A stretch of 64,000 bases of DNA from Acidimicrobiia bacterium (GCA_022820505.1 JAJEFK010000005.1:34598-98597); one strand, 5' to 3'; positions 23,905-32,390 are shown, numbered from the stretch's first letter. Notes: generated by a model from the sequence alone, not told the origin. Translations and numbers: made by a program.

Positions 23905-25068
23905 TCATGGCTCGGGCCAGGGGTCGGCGGTGTCTGGGATGTCGGGGATGTCGGCCAGGGAGTCGTTGTCGGCGCCTTCTTTGCGGCCGGTCCAGCGGAC
24001 GTGACCGGGTGTGGCGCTGAGGCGGGCAATCACGTTCTGCTGCATGAGGCCGTCGACTTCCACGAACACCTCGCGGGACGTGGCATGGGGGTCGTCTGCG
24101 AGCTGGCTCATGTCGAGGACCGGAGCCGCGGCTGCCTGGGCGTTGTCGAAGGCCTCGACTGCTTCGGCCAGCGTGCGCTGTGACACCCAGTCGGCCATTG
24201 CCTCGTCGAGCTCGGCGCGATGGGCCATGCGGCCCTCGAAGGTGGTGAAGCGCTCGTCGTCGCCGATGCCGATCATCTCCATGACCCGTGCAGCAACCGA
24301 GTCAGTGGAGCTGCTGACGGCCAGCCACCCGCCGTCGGCGGCCTGGTAGGTGCCGCGGGGGACGCTGTAGGGGATGCCTGAACCGAGGCGGGGCTGCAGG
24401 TAGCCCTCGGTATGCCATGCGGTCATGAGCGGGCCCATCGCCTGCGACATCGACTCGAGCAGGTTGACGTCGACCACCTGGCCGATGCCGCTGCGCAGGG
24501 CCACCAATGCCGCGAACGCCCCGGCCAGGCCGGCCATCTCGTCGGTGAGCGCCACCGGCGGCAGCAGCGGCGCGCCGTCGGCCTCGCCGTTCATCGAGGC
24601 GAAGCCGCTCATCGCCTCGGCGAGCGTGGCGAAGCCCGGCCGGTCGCGGTAGGGACCGTCCTGGCCGAAGCCGGTCAGCCGCACGACGACCAGCTTCGGG
24701 TTGGCTGCGATCAGCTCGTCGGGCACCAGGCCGAGCGCTTCGAGCTTGCCGGGCCGGAAGTTCTCCACCAGCACATCGGCGACAGCGAGCAGCCGGCGCA
24801 GCAGCGCGAGGTCGTCGGCGGCCTTGAGATCGAGCGTGACGCAGCGTTTGTTGCGGTTGACCAGACGCCACCAGAGGGTCTCGCCCTGTGCGTCACGCCA
24901 TCCCATGTTGCGGACGGTGTCGCCTCCCGGCCGCTCCACCTTGATGACATCAGCACCGAAGTCGGCGAGGTAGCGGGCGCAGTGCGGCCCGGCGAACACC
25001 GACGACAGGTCGATGACTCGCAGGCCGTCGAGCGGCATGGCCGCAGCGTGGTTCGGGCCTTCGGGCAC
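23905..25068 (-). CDS. CaiB/BaiF family (class III) CoA-transferase
   Basis: The 387-residue protein starts at GTG 25068, two bases after the accE stop; ATG 25038 ten codons later is an alternative. Motifs are PLDGLRVIDLSSVFAGPHCARYLADFGADVIKVERPGGD, then RNKRCVTLDLK, ADVLVENFRPGKLE and LTGFGQDGPYRDRPGF. The usual catalytic Asp position appears as Glu in VDVNLLESMSQAM. The enzyme moves CoA between carboxylic acids, and the substrate is not known. Order and spacing (pccB, accE, then this gene) suggest it belongs to the acyl-CoA carboxylase operon. Confidence 0.85.
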   Translation of the reverse strand: MPEGPNHAAAMPLDGLRVIDLSSVFAGPHCARYLADFGADVIKVERPGGDTVRNMGWRDAQGETLWWRLVNRNKRCVTLDLKAADDLALLRRLLAVADVLVENFRPGKLEALGLVPDELIAANPKLVVVRLTGFGQDGPYRDRPGFATLAEAMSGFASMNGEADGAPLLPPVALTDEMAGLAGAFAALVALRSGIGQVVDVNLLESMSQAMGPLMTAWHTEGYLQPRLGSGIPYSVPRGTYQAADGGWLAVSSSTDSVAARVMEMIGIGDDERFTTFEGRMAHRAELDEAMADWVSQRTLAEAVEAFDNAQAAAAPVLDMSQLADDPHATSREVFVEVDGLMQQNVIARLSATPGHVRWTGRKEGADNDSLADIPDIPDTADPWPEP

Positions 25069-25070
25069 GG

Positions 25071-25277
25071 CTAGCGGTAGCGGACGGCGGGCCAGGACGT
25101 GGGGGCTTGCCAGGGACGGCCGCTGAAGCGCCATCTGCTGGACGTCGCCGCGTGCGGGTCGGCCGGGGCGGGACGGGGCCACAGCAGCTCGAGCGCCGTG
25201 ACGATCGCGGCGGCCTCTTCCGCGGTCGCCGCGGGAGTGATGGCCACGTGCGAAGCGTCGATCACAGGTGCTGTCAC
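25071..25277 (-). CDS. accE: Acyl-CoA carboxylase epsilon subunit
   Basis: The 68-residue protein matches the actinobacterial carboxylase epsilon pattern: an N-terminal hydrophobic strand, EEAAAIVTALELLWPRPAPA, and the C-terminal SRWRFSGRPWQAP. This small subunit stabilises the alpha-beta carboxylase complex. It starts at GTG 25277, 14 bases after pccB stops, and ends 2 bases before the CoA-transferase start. No alpha (biotin carboxylase) subunit lies in the window. Confidence 0.85.
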   Translation of the reverse strand: MTAPVIDASHVAITPAATAEEAAAIVTALELLWPRPAPADPHAATSSRWRFSGRPWQAPTSWPAVRYR

Positions 25278-25291
25278 CGGTCGCTCGCCCG

Positions 25292-26848
25292 TTAGAGCGG
25301 CACGTTGCCGTGCTTGCGGCGCGGCAACTCCTCACGCTTGGCGCCGATCATGTCGAACGCGGCGATGACCTTCTGGCGGGTCTCGGCGGGGTCGATGACC
25401 GCATCCACGATTCCCCGCTCGGCCGCGATGTAGGGGTTCGCGTACTTGCGGCTGTACTCGTCGACCAGCGCTGCCTTGCGAGCCTCGGGATCGGCGGCCT
25501 GCTGCAGCTCGCGCCGGTTCAGGATCTCCACCGCTCCCTGCGGGCCCATGACGGCCAGCTCGGCGGTGGGCCACGCGAAGCTGACATCGCAGCCGACGGA
25601 CTTGGAGTCCATCACGACGTAGGCGCCGCCGTAGGCCTTGCGGGTGATGACCTGCACCCGGGGCACGGTCGCCTCGCAGTAGGCGTACAGAAGCTTGGCG
25701 CCGTGGCGGATGATGCCGCCGTGTTCCTGGTCGACGCCGGGCAGGAAGCCGGGCACGTCCACGAAGGTCAGCAGCGGGATGTTGAAGGCGTCGCAGAAGC
25801 GCACGAACCGGGCCGCCTTCTCTGACGACTCGATGTCGAGCACGCCGGCCATCACCATCGGCTGGTTGCCCACAACGCCCACCGAGCGGCCGCCGACGCG
25901 TGCGAAACCGCACACGATCGAACCGGCCCACGCGGCGTGGTACTCGAAGAACTCGCCGTCGTCGACGACCTCGGCGATCACCTGCTTCATGTCGTAGGGC
26001 ACGTTGGGGCTCTGCGGCATGAGGTCGCGCAGCGTCGGGCACCAGCGATCGGGCTCGTCTGCGGTTTCAACGACCGGCGGTGCGTCAAGGTTGTTCGACG
26101 GCAGGAACGACAGCAGGTAGCGCACGTCGTCGAGCACGGCCTTCTCGTCGGCAGCGACGAACGTGGCCACGCCCGACTTGGTGCTGTGCGAGCCGGTGCC
26201 GCCGAGCTCTTCGAGCGTCACGTCCTCGCCGGTGACCGTCTTCACCACGTCGGGGCCGGTGATGAACATGTGGCTGGAGTCGCGCACCATGAAGATGAAG
26301 TCGGTCATGGCGGGCGAATAGACGGCGCCGCCGGCGCACGGGCCCATGATCACGCTGATCTGCGGGATCACACCCGACGCGAGCACGTTGCGGCGGAAGA
26401 TGCCGCCGTAGCCCGCCAGCGAGACCACGCCCTCCTGGATGCGGGCACCGGCGCCGTCGTTGAGGCCGATGATCGGCGCGCCGACCGACTCGGCGAGGTC
26501 CATGACCTTGTGGGTCTTCTCGGCGAACACCTCGCCCAGGGCGCCGCCGAACACGGTGAAGTCCTGGCTGGCCACGAACACCTTGCGGCCGTCGATGTTG
26601 CCCCAGCCGGTGATGATGCCGTCGGTGTAGGGGCGCTCGTCGAGGCCGACATCGTGGGCCCGGTGGCGGGCCAGCATGTCAAGCTCGTGGAAGGTGCCTT
26701 CGTCGAAGAGGTACTCGATGCGCTCGCGGGCGAGCATCTTGCCCTTGTCGTGCTGCCGCTGGACAGCACGCTCGGTGCCGGCGTTCAGCGCCTCGTCGCG
26801 TCGGCGGGACAGCTCTTCCAGCCGCTCGTCCATGGTCGGCTCAGACAT
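25292..26848 (-). CDS. pccB: Acyl-CoA (propionyl-CoA) carboxylase beta subunit
   Basis: The 518-residue carboxyltransferase has the family hallmarks ARERIEYLFDEGTFHELD, GQD-like VASQDFTVFGGALGEVFAEK, the oxyanion segment MGPCAGGAVYSPAMTDFIFM, and the second crotonase domain GIIRHGAKLLYAYCEATVPRV with AYGGAYVVM. The acidic active-site strand (CDVSFAWPTAELAVMGPQGA) resembles propionyl-CoA carboxylases, where Asp favours propionyl over acetyl substrates. ATG 26848 lies 7 bases after a TAGGCT box. Propionyl-CoA carboxylation yields methylmalonyl-CoA, the substrate of the epimerase at 48.3 kb. Confidence 0.92.
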   Translation of the reverse strand: MSEPTMDERLEELSRRRDEALNAGTERAVQRQHDKGKMLARERIEYLFDEGTFHELDMLARHRAHDVGLDERPYTDGIITGWGNIDGRKVFVASQDFTVFGGALGEVFAEKTHKVMDLAESVGAPIIGLNDGAGARIQEGVVSLAGYGGIFRRNVLASGVIPQISVIMGPCAGGAVYSPAMTDFIFMVRDSSHMFITGPDVVKTVTGEDVTLEELGGTGSHSTKSGVATFVAADEKAVLDDVRYLLSFLPSNNLDAPPVVETADEPDRWCPTLRDLMPQSPNVPYDMKQVIAEVVDDGEFFEYHAAWAGSIVCGFARVGGRSVGVVGNQPMVMAGVLDIESSEKAARFVRFCDAFNIPLLTFVDVPGFLPGVDQEHGGIIRHGAKLLYAYCEATVPRVQVITRKAYGGAYVVMDSKSVGCDVSFAWPTAELAVMGPQGAVEILNRRELQQAADPEARKAALVDEYSRKYANPYIAAERGIVDAVIDPAETRQKVIAAFDMIGAKREELPRRKHGNVPL

Positions 26849-26855
26849 TCAGGAA

Positions 26856-26861
26856 AGCCTA
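26856..26861 (-). promoter_or_regulatory. -10 box TAGGCT of pccB-accE
   Basis: TAGGCT on the minus strand lies 7 bases before the pccB ATG. Confidence 0.5.
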
Positions 26862-26909
26862 CGAGAGCGAGCCGTCCCCTAGCTCAGGCGGTCCCTACCA
26901 GCCCATTTC

Positions 26910-26973
26910 TCCCGCTCTTGTTCGCTGCGCTCACGGGCCGCTCGGGCCACGGCTTCGCCTTCGGCTCAGCCTC
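26910..26973 (-). repeat. Dispersed repeat family 2, copy A (64 bp, inverted orientation)
   Basis: The complement of this stretch matches the copies at 29981 and 31645 almost base for base, from GAGGCTGAGCCG to AACAAGAGCGGGA. It contains short dyads (GGC-TGA-GCC, GGC-GAA-GCC). It lies in the divergent pccB/VOC spacer, and the VOC -10 box begins at the very next base (26974). Confidence 0.9.
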
Positions 26974-26979
26974 TAGGCT
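26974..26979 (+). promoter_or_regulatory. -10 box TAGGCT of the VOC gene, abutting repeat family 2
   Basis: TAGGCT lies 6 bases before the ATG at 26986 and directly follows the end of repeat copy A. Confidence 0.5.
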
Positions 26980-26985
26980 GCCCGT

Positions 26986-27345
26986 ATGGAACTGGGGCCT
27001 GTGCATCACGTTTCGATCAACTGCGCCGATGTGGATGCTGCGGCGCCGTTCTACACCGACGTCCTGGGCATGAAGCAGCTCGACCGGCCCGACTTCGGCT
27101 TCAACGGGCGGTGGCTGCAGACGCCCGGCGGTGGCGAGGTGCACTTGATCGAGGTGGCCGACTGGGTGGCGCCCAAGGGCCAGCACTGGGCCTTCAAGGT
27201 GGACGACATCGATGCCACCGTGGCCGAGCTGCGCGATGCCGGCGTGAGGGTCAAGGACCCGGTGGCGCTGCCGGGCACCACGGCCCGCCAGACGTTCTTC
27301 TTCGACCCGGCCGGCAACATGATCGAGCTGAACCAGCCCGCCTGA
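26986..27345 (+). CDS. VOC family protein (glyoxalase/dioxygenase fold)
   Basis: The 119-residue protein is a single VOC domain with two beta-alpha-beta-beta-beta halves: VHHVSINCADVDAAAPFYTDVLGM, and KVDDIDATVAELRDAGVRV with FFFDPAGNMIELNQPA. Metal-ligand positions His (VHHV, VHLIEV) and Glu (MIEL) are in place. Members include glyoxalase I, epimerases and ring-cleaving dioxygenases; the activity cannot be chosen from sequence alone. ATG 26986 lies 6 bases after a TAGGCT box. Confidence 0.85.
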   Translation: MELGPVHHVSINCADVDAAAPFYTDVLGMKQLDRPDFGFNGRWLQTPGGGEVHLIEVADWVAPKGQHWAFKVDDIDATVAELRDAGVRVKDPVALPGTTARQTFFFDPAGNMIELNQPA

Positions 27346-27362
27346 GCCCAGCCTCGCTCCGA

Positions 27363-28283
27363 CTAGGTGTCCGTCCGGTAGGCCGCGAGGTTCATCACCC
27401 GGTCGAACAGGCTTTCGGCGCCGATCCGTTCGCAGAGCTCTTCGAAACCCCGGTGCGGGCCGCGCCAGGCCATCTCGTCGACGCTGTCTGACACCGGCGC
27501 ATCCGTTCGCACCGTGGCGATGCGGCGGAACAGCAGGGCGAGTTCTCGCTCGTCGGCGAGCGTTGCAGCGAGCCCGGCCGCACCCCGGACCTTGGGCGCC
27601 CAGTCGTCGTGCGAGTCCGGGATGTTCTCGATGTGGCCGTAGTGCGACAGCATCACCGACGTCGACTTGGCGCCCCAGCCCCGCAGGCCCGGAAACCCAT
27701 CGGCGCTGTCGCCCACCAAGCCCAGGTAGTCGGGTATGGACTCAGGGCTGACGCCGAACTTCGCCTCCACGCCGGCCACGTCGATGATCTCGTCGGCCCG
27801 GCGGTCCCACTGGACGACCTTGCCGCCGACGCACTGGCCCAAGTCCTTGTCGGGCGTGCAGATCAGCACCTGCCGGACACGGTCGTCGTCGGCAGCCATC
27901 GCCGCGCCTGCTGCCATGGCGTCATCGGCTTCGAACTCGATCATCGGCCACACGGCCACGCCCAGCGACCTCAGGGCATCCTCGGTGGGATGGAACTGCG
28001 CCAGCAGGTCGGGCTCGATCCCCGAGCCGTCCTTGTACCCGGGCCACAGATCGTTGCGGAACGACTCCACGACATGGTCGGTAGCCACAGCCACATGGGT
28101 GGCGCCGCCTTCCAGCAGCATCACGATGTTGCCGAGCACGCCTCGCAACGCCCCGACCTCGCTGCCGTCGGGCGCCTTCCGGCTGGGTACCGCGAAGAAG
28201 TGACGGAACAGCTCGTAGGTGCCGTCGATCAGGTGAACATCGACCTGCCCGCCGGCGGGCGGCGCTCCCGCTGATCCCTCCAT
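27363..28283 (-). CDS. 5'-3' exonuclease (PolI N-terminal/FEN-like nuclease domain)
   Basis: The 306-residue protein has the 5'-nuclease fold: DVHLIDGTYELFRHFF at the N-terminus, the acidic clusters EFEADDAMAAGA and CTPDKDLGQCVG, and the helix-hairpin-helix SIPDYLGLVGDSADGFPGLRGWGAKS. These bind metal and DNA. It is a free-standing domain without polymerase, so it probably processes flaps or RNA primers. ATG 28283 lies 7 bases after a TAGGGT box. It is convergent with the VOC gene. Confidence 0.88.
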   Translation of the reverse strand: MEGSAGAPPAGGQVDVHLIDGTYELFRHFFAVPSRKAPDGSEVGALRGVLGNIVMLLEGGATHVAVATDHVVESFRNDLWPGYKDGSGIEPDLLAQFHPTEDALRSLGVAVWPMIEFEADDAMAAGAAMAADDDRVRQVLICTPDKDLGQCVGGKVVQWDRRADEIIDVAGVEAKFGVSPESIPDYLGLVGDSADGFPGLRGWGAKSTSVMLSHYGHIENIPDSHDDWAPKVRGAAGLAATLADERELALLFRRIATVRTDAPVSDSVDEMAWRGPHRGFEELCERIGAESLFDRVMNLAAYRTDT

Positions 28284-28290
28284 GGCCGCG

Positions 28291-28296
28291 ACCCTA
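28291..28296 (-). promoter_or_regulatory. -10 box TAGGGT of the exonuclease gene
   Basis: TAGGGT on the minus strand lies 7 bases before the ATG at 28283. Confidence 0.5.
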
Positions 28297-28441
28297 GGAG
28301 GCAGCTCAGCCTCCGCAGGGCACTGCCGCCACGGCCCGCTCTAGAGTTGGCGCGGCCGATCCGCCGGGACACACCTCCGGCAACGCGCTGCACACCACGG
28401 CCACCACCGCATACGACAGCCCATGACCCTGAGGGGACGAC

Positions 28442-29980
28442 ATGAAGGTTCCGTTTACTGTTTCCGACTTCCTGTACCGGGCCGAGAACGTGTACCCGGA
28501 CCGGGTGGCGCTGGCCGACGAACCCGAAGCGCCCGGCGGCGGGCTCGGGGAGATCACCTATGCCCAGTTCGGCGACCTCGTGCGCGCCCAGGCAGCCAAG
28601 CTGGACCAGCTCGGCATCGGGCACGGCGAACGGGTGGCGATGGTGTCGCAGAACGCCGGCCGGCTGATGACGTCGTTCTACGGCGTGTCGGGCTACGGCC
28701 GCATCTTCGTGCCGATCAACTTCCGGCTCAGCCACGACGAGATCAGCTACATCATCGATCACTGCGGCGCCACGATGCTGCTGGTGGACCCCTCCATGGA
28801 GGACACCTGCAAGGACATCGACGTGGAGCACTTCGTAGTGATGGGCACCGACGCCGACGACCAGATGTACGCGCCGGGCGCGGAGCCGGCCCCGTGGACG
28901 CCCGACGAGGACGTCACCGCCACCATCAACTACACCTCGGGCACCACCGCACGCCCAAAGGGCGTGCAGCAGACCCACCGGGCGCTGTGGGTGAACGCCA
29001 CCACGTTCGGCTGGCACTCGGGCGTCAGCGACCGTGACGTGTACCTGCACACGCTGCCGATGTTCCACTGCAACGGCTGGGGCATGCCCTACGCCGTCAC
29101 AGGCATGGGCGGCAAGCACGTGGTGCAGCGCGAGGTGCGCGGCCCCGAGATCCTGAAGCGCATCGAGCACCACGGCGTGACGCTGATGTGCGGCGCTCCT
29201 GCCGTGGTGGCCGCGGTGCTGGATGCAGCGGCCGAGTGGGAGGGCCCCATTCCCGGCAGCGGGCAGGTGCGGATGGTGGTGGCGGGCGCGCCGCCGCCCA
29301 CGCGCACCATCGCCCGCATGGAGACCGAGCTGGGCTGGGAGTTCATCCAGATCTACGGCCTCACCGAGACGGCGCCGCTGCTGACCATGAACCGCTGCCG
29401 GCCCGAATGGGACGACTTCGAGCCCGACGAGAAGGCCCGCAAGCTGAGCCGGGCCGGCGCCCCTGCTATCGGCGTGAAGATCGACGTGGACAACCAGGGC
29501 GAGATCCTTGCCCGGGCGAACGTGGTGCTCGAGGGCTACTGGGAGCAGCCCGAGGCGACTGCAGAGGCCATCGTGGACGGCTGGTTCCACACCGGCGACG
29601 GCGGCACCATGGACGATGAGCACCACGTCACGATCTCGGACCGCAAGAAGGACGTGATCATCTCCGGCGGCGAGAACGTGTCGTCCATCGAGGTGGAGGA
29701 CGTGCTGTTCAGCCATCCCGCGGTGACCGAGGTGGCCGTGATCGGCGTGCCCGACGAGAAGTGGGGCGAGACCATCAAGGCCCTCGTGGTCGTCGACGCC
29801 GCAGCCGATGCCGTCACCGATCGTGATCTCATCGACTTCTGCCGGGACCGGATGGCGCACTTCAAGTGCCCCACCAGCGTCGAGTTCCGCGAGGAACTGG
29901 CCCGCACGGCCACTGGCAAGCTGCAGAAGTTCAAGCTCCGTGCGCCCTACTGGGAAGGCATGGAGAAGCAGATCAACTGA
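28442..29980 (+). CDS. Acyl-CoA synthetase (AMP-forming, fatty acid-CoA ligase)
   Basis: The 512-residue enzyme activates a carboxylic acid to its CoA thioester through an acyl-AMP. It carries the phosphate-binding loop NYTSGTTARPKGVQQTHRAL, the family motif TLPMFHCNGWGMPYAVTGMG, YGLTETAPLLTMNRC, the GWFHTGDGG hinge and the C-terminal catalytic Lys segment ARTATGKLQKFKLR. ATG 28442 follows GAGGGG. The substrate is probably a medium or long acyl chain, but it is not fixed. A copy of repeat family 2 begins at the base after the stop codon. Confidence 0.88.
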   Translation: MKVPFTVSDFLYRAENVYPDRVALADEPEAPGGGLGEITYAQFGDLVRAQAAKLDQLGIGHGERVAMVSQNAGRLMTSFYGVSGYGRIFVPINFRLSHDEISYIIDHCGATMLLVDPSMEDTCKDIDVEHFVVMGTDADDQMYAPGAEPAPWTPDEDVTATINYTSGTTARPKGVQQTHRALWVNATTFGWHSGVSDRDVYLHTLPMFHCNGWGMPYAVTGMGGKHVVQREVRGPEILKRIEHHGVTLMCGAPAVVAAVLDAAAEWEGPIPGSGQVRMVVAGAPPPTRTIARMETELGWEFIQIYGLTETAPLLTMNRCRPEWDDFEPDEKARKLSRAGAPAIGVKIDVDNQGEILARANVVLEGYWEQPEATAEAIVDGWFHTGDGGTMDDEHHVTISDRKKDVIISGGENVSSIEVEDVLFSHPAVTEVAVIGVPDEKWGETIKALVVVDAAADAVTDRDLIDFCRDRMAHFKCPTSVEFREELARTATGKLQKFKLRAPYWEGMEKQIN

Positions 29981-30045
29981 GAGGCTGAGCCGGTAGGCGA
30001 AGCCGTGGCCCGAGCGGCCCGTGAGCGCAGCGAACAAGAGCGGGA
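29981..30045 (+). repeat. Dispersed repeat family 2, copy B (65 bp)
   Basis: It begins GAGGCTGAGCCGGTAGGCGA immediately after the acyl-CoA synthetase stop and ends CAAGAGCGGGA. It differs from copy C (31645) at only two positions and from copy A at a few. It lies between convergent genes. Confidence 0.9.
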
Positions 30046-30089
30046 AGTGATGGCGGTGCGACGAGAAGGTGCACCTGCCCGCGCGCCAT

Positions 30090-31604
30090 CTAGAGCGGTT
30101 CGACGCCGCCTTCTGCGCGGCGGCGCTCGACGAAGTCGGTGAGCTCGGCGCGGATGGCGTCGTCCATCGGCGGCTCTTCGTAGTCGGCCAGCAACTGCTT
30201 CCAGATGCCGTTCGCCCGCTGGGTGGCGTCGAGCGCGCCGTCCTCGTACCACGTCTCGAAGTTGCGCCAGTCCGACAGCGTGGGCTCGTAGAAGGCGCTG
30301 TCGTAGCGCTCCAGCGTGTGGGCCGCGCCGAAGAAGTGGTTGGCCGGGCCGACCTCGGCAATGGCGTCCACCGCCAGCGACGCATCGTCGATCTGGGTGG
30401 GCTGCAGCATGGCCCGGATCATCTGGATCATCTCGGCGTCGATGATCACCTTCTCATAGGAGGCGCAGAGCCCGCCCTCGATCCAGCCCAGGCCGTGCAG
30501 CACGTAGTTGATGCCGCCCACGATGCACGCCCACAGCGACATCTGCGACTCGTAGGTGGCCTGGGCATCGGGAGCGTTGGAGGCGTTCGCGTTCGAGGCA
30601 CGCAGCGGCAGGCCGTAGCGGCGGGCCAGCTGCCCGCTGATGATGGTGGCCTTCACGTACTCGGGCGTGCCGAACGCAGGCGCGCCCGACCGCATGTCGA
30701 CGTTCGAGGTGAAGCTGCCGTACACGACCGGCACGCCGGGGTTCACGAGCTGCGCCAGCGTGATGCCGGCGAGCGCCTCCGCGTTCTGCAAGGTGAGCGC
30801 GCCGGCGATCGTGACCGGCGCCATCGCTCCCGCCAGGGTGAACGGCGTGTACACGACCGGCTGACCGTGGCGGGCCAGCTCGATGGCGCCCTCCAGCATC
30901 GGCTTGTCGTACACGAGCGGCGAGTTGGCGTTGACGACGGTGTGGATGGACGGCTCGCGCAGCAGCGTCTCATGGTCGATGCCGCGGGCGATGCGGGCGA
31001 TCTCGATGGCGTCGCTGACCCGGGTGCGGCCCAGCGAGTAGCAGAACCCGGGCTTGGTGGACAGCGTGTACATGGCCGACACTGCGTCCAGGTGGCGGGT
31101 GCGCACCTCGAGATCGATCGGCTCGACCGAATGGCCGGTGCACGTGTCCGCCGCGTCGAGCGCCTGCTGCAGGCGCAGCATGTTGCAGAAGTCGGCGTAG
31201 TTGCCGCTGACCCGACCCCGATCGAGGTCGGACACGTTCGGTGGGCTGCCGACCATGCCGAAGACGACCCAGTCGTCGCCGAAGACCACGCTGTTGGCCG
31301 GGTCGCGGGCGTGCAGGGTGAAGGTCGACGGGGCGAGCGCCACCTGCTCGACGACCATCTCGGGATCGAACCGCACCCGCACGCCGTCGTCGGAGCTGGC
31401 GCCCGCCTCGAGCAGGATCTGCACCGCTTCGGGCAGCAGGAAGTTCATGCCGATCTCGGACAGCACCCGCAGCGATGCCTCGTGGATGCGTTCGACTTCG
31501 TCGGCGCTGATGAGCTCGACGGGCCGGAAGGTGTTGCGTGCCTGCTGCCGGGGCGCCGCCGGGATTGCAGCAGCATCCCGACGTTTCCGGCCTCGACGCG
31601 TCAC
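30090..31604 (-). CDS. MttB-family (trimethylamine methyltransferase-like) protein, non-pyrrolysine
   Basis: The 504-residue protein matches the MttB superfamily: FRPVELISADEVERIHEASLRVLSEIGM at the N-terminus, VVYTPFTLAGAMAPVTIAGALTLQNAEALAGI in the centre, and SQMSLWACIVGGINYVLHGLGWIEGGL. The frame is open throughout with no in-frame TAG, so it is not a pyrrolysine enzyme. Non-Pyl relatives include glycine betaine corrinoid methyltransferases. No corrinoid-binding partner (MttC type) is beside it. The GTG start at 31604 lies 8 bases after a TACGGT box. The adjacent TetR gene may regulate it. The substrate is unknown. Confidence 0.85.
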   Translation of the reverse strand: MTRRGRKRRDAAAIPAAPRQQARNTFRPVELISADEVERIHEASLRVLSEIGMNFLLPEAVQILLEAGASSDDGVRVRFDPEMVVEQVALAPSTFTLHARDPANSVVFGDDWVVFGMVGSPPNVSDLDRGRVSGNYADFCNMLRLQQALDAADTCTGHSVEPIDLEVRTRHLDAVSAMYTLSTKPGFCYSLGRTRVSDAIEIARIARGIDHETLLREPSIHTVVNANSPLVYDKPMLEGAIELARHGQPVVYTPFTLAGAMAPVTIAGALTLQNAEALAGITLAQLVNPGVPVVYGSFTSNVDMRSGAPAFGTPEYVKATIISGQLARRYGLPLRASNANASNAPDAQATYESQMSLWACIVGGINYVLHGLGWIEGGLCASYEKVIIDAEMIQMIRAMLQPTQIDDASLAVDAIAEVGPANHFFGAAHTLERYDSAFYEPTLSDWRNFETWYEDGALDATQRANGIWKQLLADYEEPPMDDAIRAELTDFVERRRAEGGVEPL

Positions 31605-31612
31605 TGCAGCGA

Positions 31613-31618
31613 ACCGTA
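31613..31618 (-). promoter_or_regulatory. -10 box TACGGT of the MttB-family gene
   Basis: TACGGT on the minus strand lies 8 bases before the GTG at 31604. Confidence 0.45.
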
Positions 31619-31644
31619 CGGTCCTGCCTGGATCACGTCAACAA

Positions 31645-31709
31645 GAGGCTGAGCCGGTAGGCGATGCCGTGGCCCGAGCGGCCCGTGAGCGAAGCGAACA
31701 AGAGCGGGA
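31645..31709 (+). repeat. Dispersed repeat family 2, copy C (65 bp)
   Basis: It runs from GAGGCTGAGCCGGTAGGCGA to ACAAGAGCGGGA with two differences from copy B (GAAGCC to GATGCC and GCGCAGC to GCGAAGC). It lies in the spacer upstream of the MttB-family gene and downstream of the tetR stop. Confidence 0.9.
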
Positions 31710-31787
31710 AACAAGGGCTCAGCAGCGGCAATGATGCGGCAAAGCGCGCCCTGCAAGAGGTGTTGCCTGTCGCGCAAGAACAGAATG

Positions 31788-32390
31788 TCAGATGCGCAAC
31801 CCGGCGAGAATGGCCGTTCGCTCGTCATCGGTCGGCGGGCGGCCCACGTAGATATCGAAGTAATACGTGAGCGCTTCGATACGGGCGTCCATCGGCTCAT
31901 TGACCTCGAGCTCGTACCAGCCCATCTGCAGGAAGTAGATGGTACGAGCACGGTGAAGTCTCATGACCGGGTCGCTCACCTCGGCCGCGAGCATCTCCAC
32001 GCACGCATCCACCCGACGCTCGTCGGTGGCTCTCAGCTTCTGCCACAGCTCGGGATTGCTGCGGCCCCAATTCCGCACGGCCACTTCGAGACGCGGGTCG
32101 AAGCGTTCCATCCCCAGCCAGCAGCGCATCAAGGCGACATACCGGTCGACGATGCTGCCCTCGAGCGTTGCAGCCCGGATGATCGAACCCGAGTTGGTCT
32201 CCTCCCATACCTCGAGCAGGCGGTTGAGCAGGGCTTCGTGGTTCTCGAAGTGCCAGTAGAAGCTTCCCCGGGTGACGCCGAGCCGCTTGGCGAGCGGCAG
32301 CACTTTGACGGCGCTGATGCCATCGGAGACGAGCACCTCCAGTGCGGCAGTCACCCAGTCGTCTGCGCTCAGGCGTGCCCGTTGAGCCAT
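31788..32390 (-). CDS. TetR family transcriptional regulator
   Basis: The 200-residue protein has the TetR N-terminal DNA-binding domain (WVTAALEVLVSDGISAVKVLPLAKRLGVTRGSFYWHFENHEALL) and a helical ligand domain. ATG 32390 lies 6 bases after a TAGGGT box. It is divergent from the menF fusion gene, with a dyad-rich spacer, and upstream of the MttB-family gene on the same strand, so it may control either. The ligand is unknown. Confidence 0.9.
   Translation of the reverse strand: MAQRARLSADDWVTAALEVLVSDGISAVKVLPLAKRLGVTRGSFYWHFENHEALLNRLLEVWEETNSGSIIRAATLEGSIVDRYVALMRCWLGMERFDPRLEVAVRNWGRSNPELWQKLRATDERRVDACVEMLAAEVSDPVMRLHRARTIYFLQMGWYELEVNEPMDARIEALTYYFDIYVGRPPTDDERTAILAGLRI

Noticed and set aside
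25292..26848. Methylmalonyl-CoA decarboxylase instead of a carboxylase beta subunit
   Set aside because: The adjacent epsilon subunit gene, specific to actinobacterial acyl-CoA carboxylases, supports a carboxylase, and no decarboxylase membrane subunits are present.
28229..30385. Minus-strand open frame of over 700 codons opposite the acyl-CoA synthetase gene
   Set aside because: It is an antisense shadow caused by high GC. It has no domain signal, and the plus-strand gene has complete motifs. Similar long shadows oppose the mutase, selB, ccr and thiolase genes.
30090..31604. Possible pyrrolysine-containing trimethylamine methyltransferase
   Set aside because: The frame has no in-frame TAG, so the protein belongs to the non-pyrrolysine part of the MttB family.
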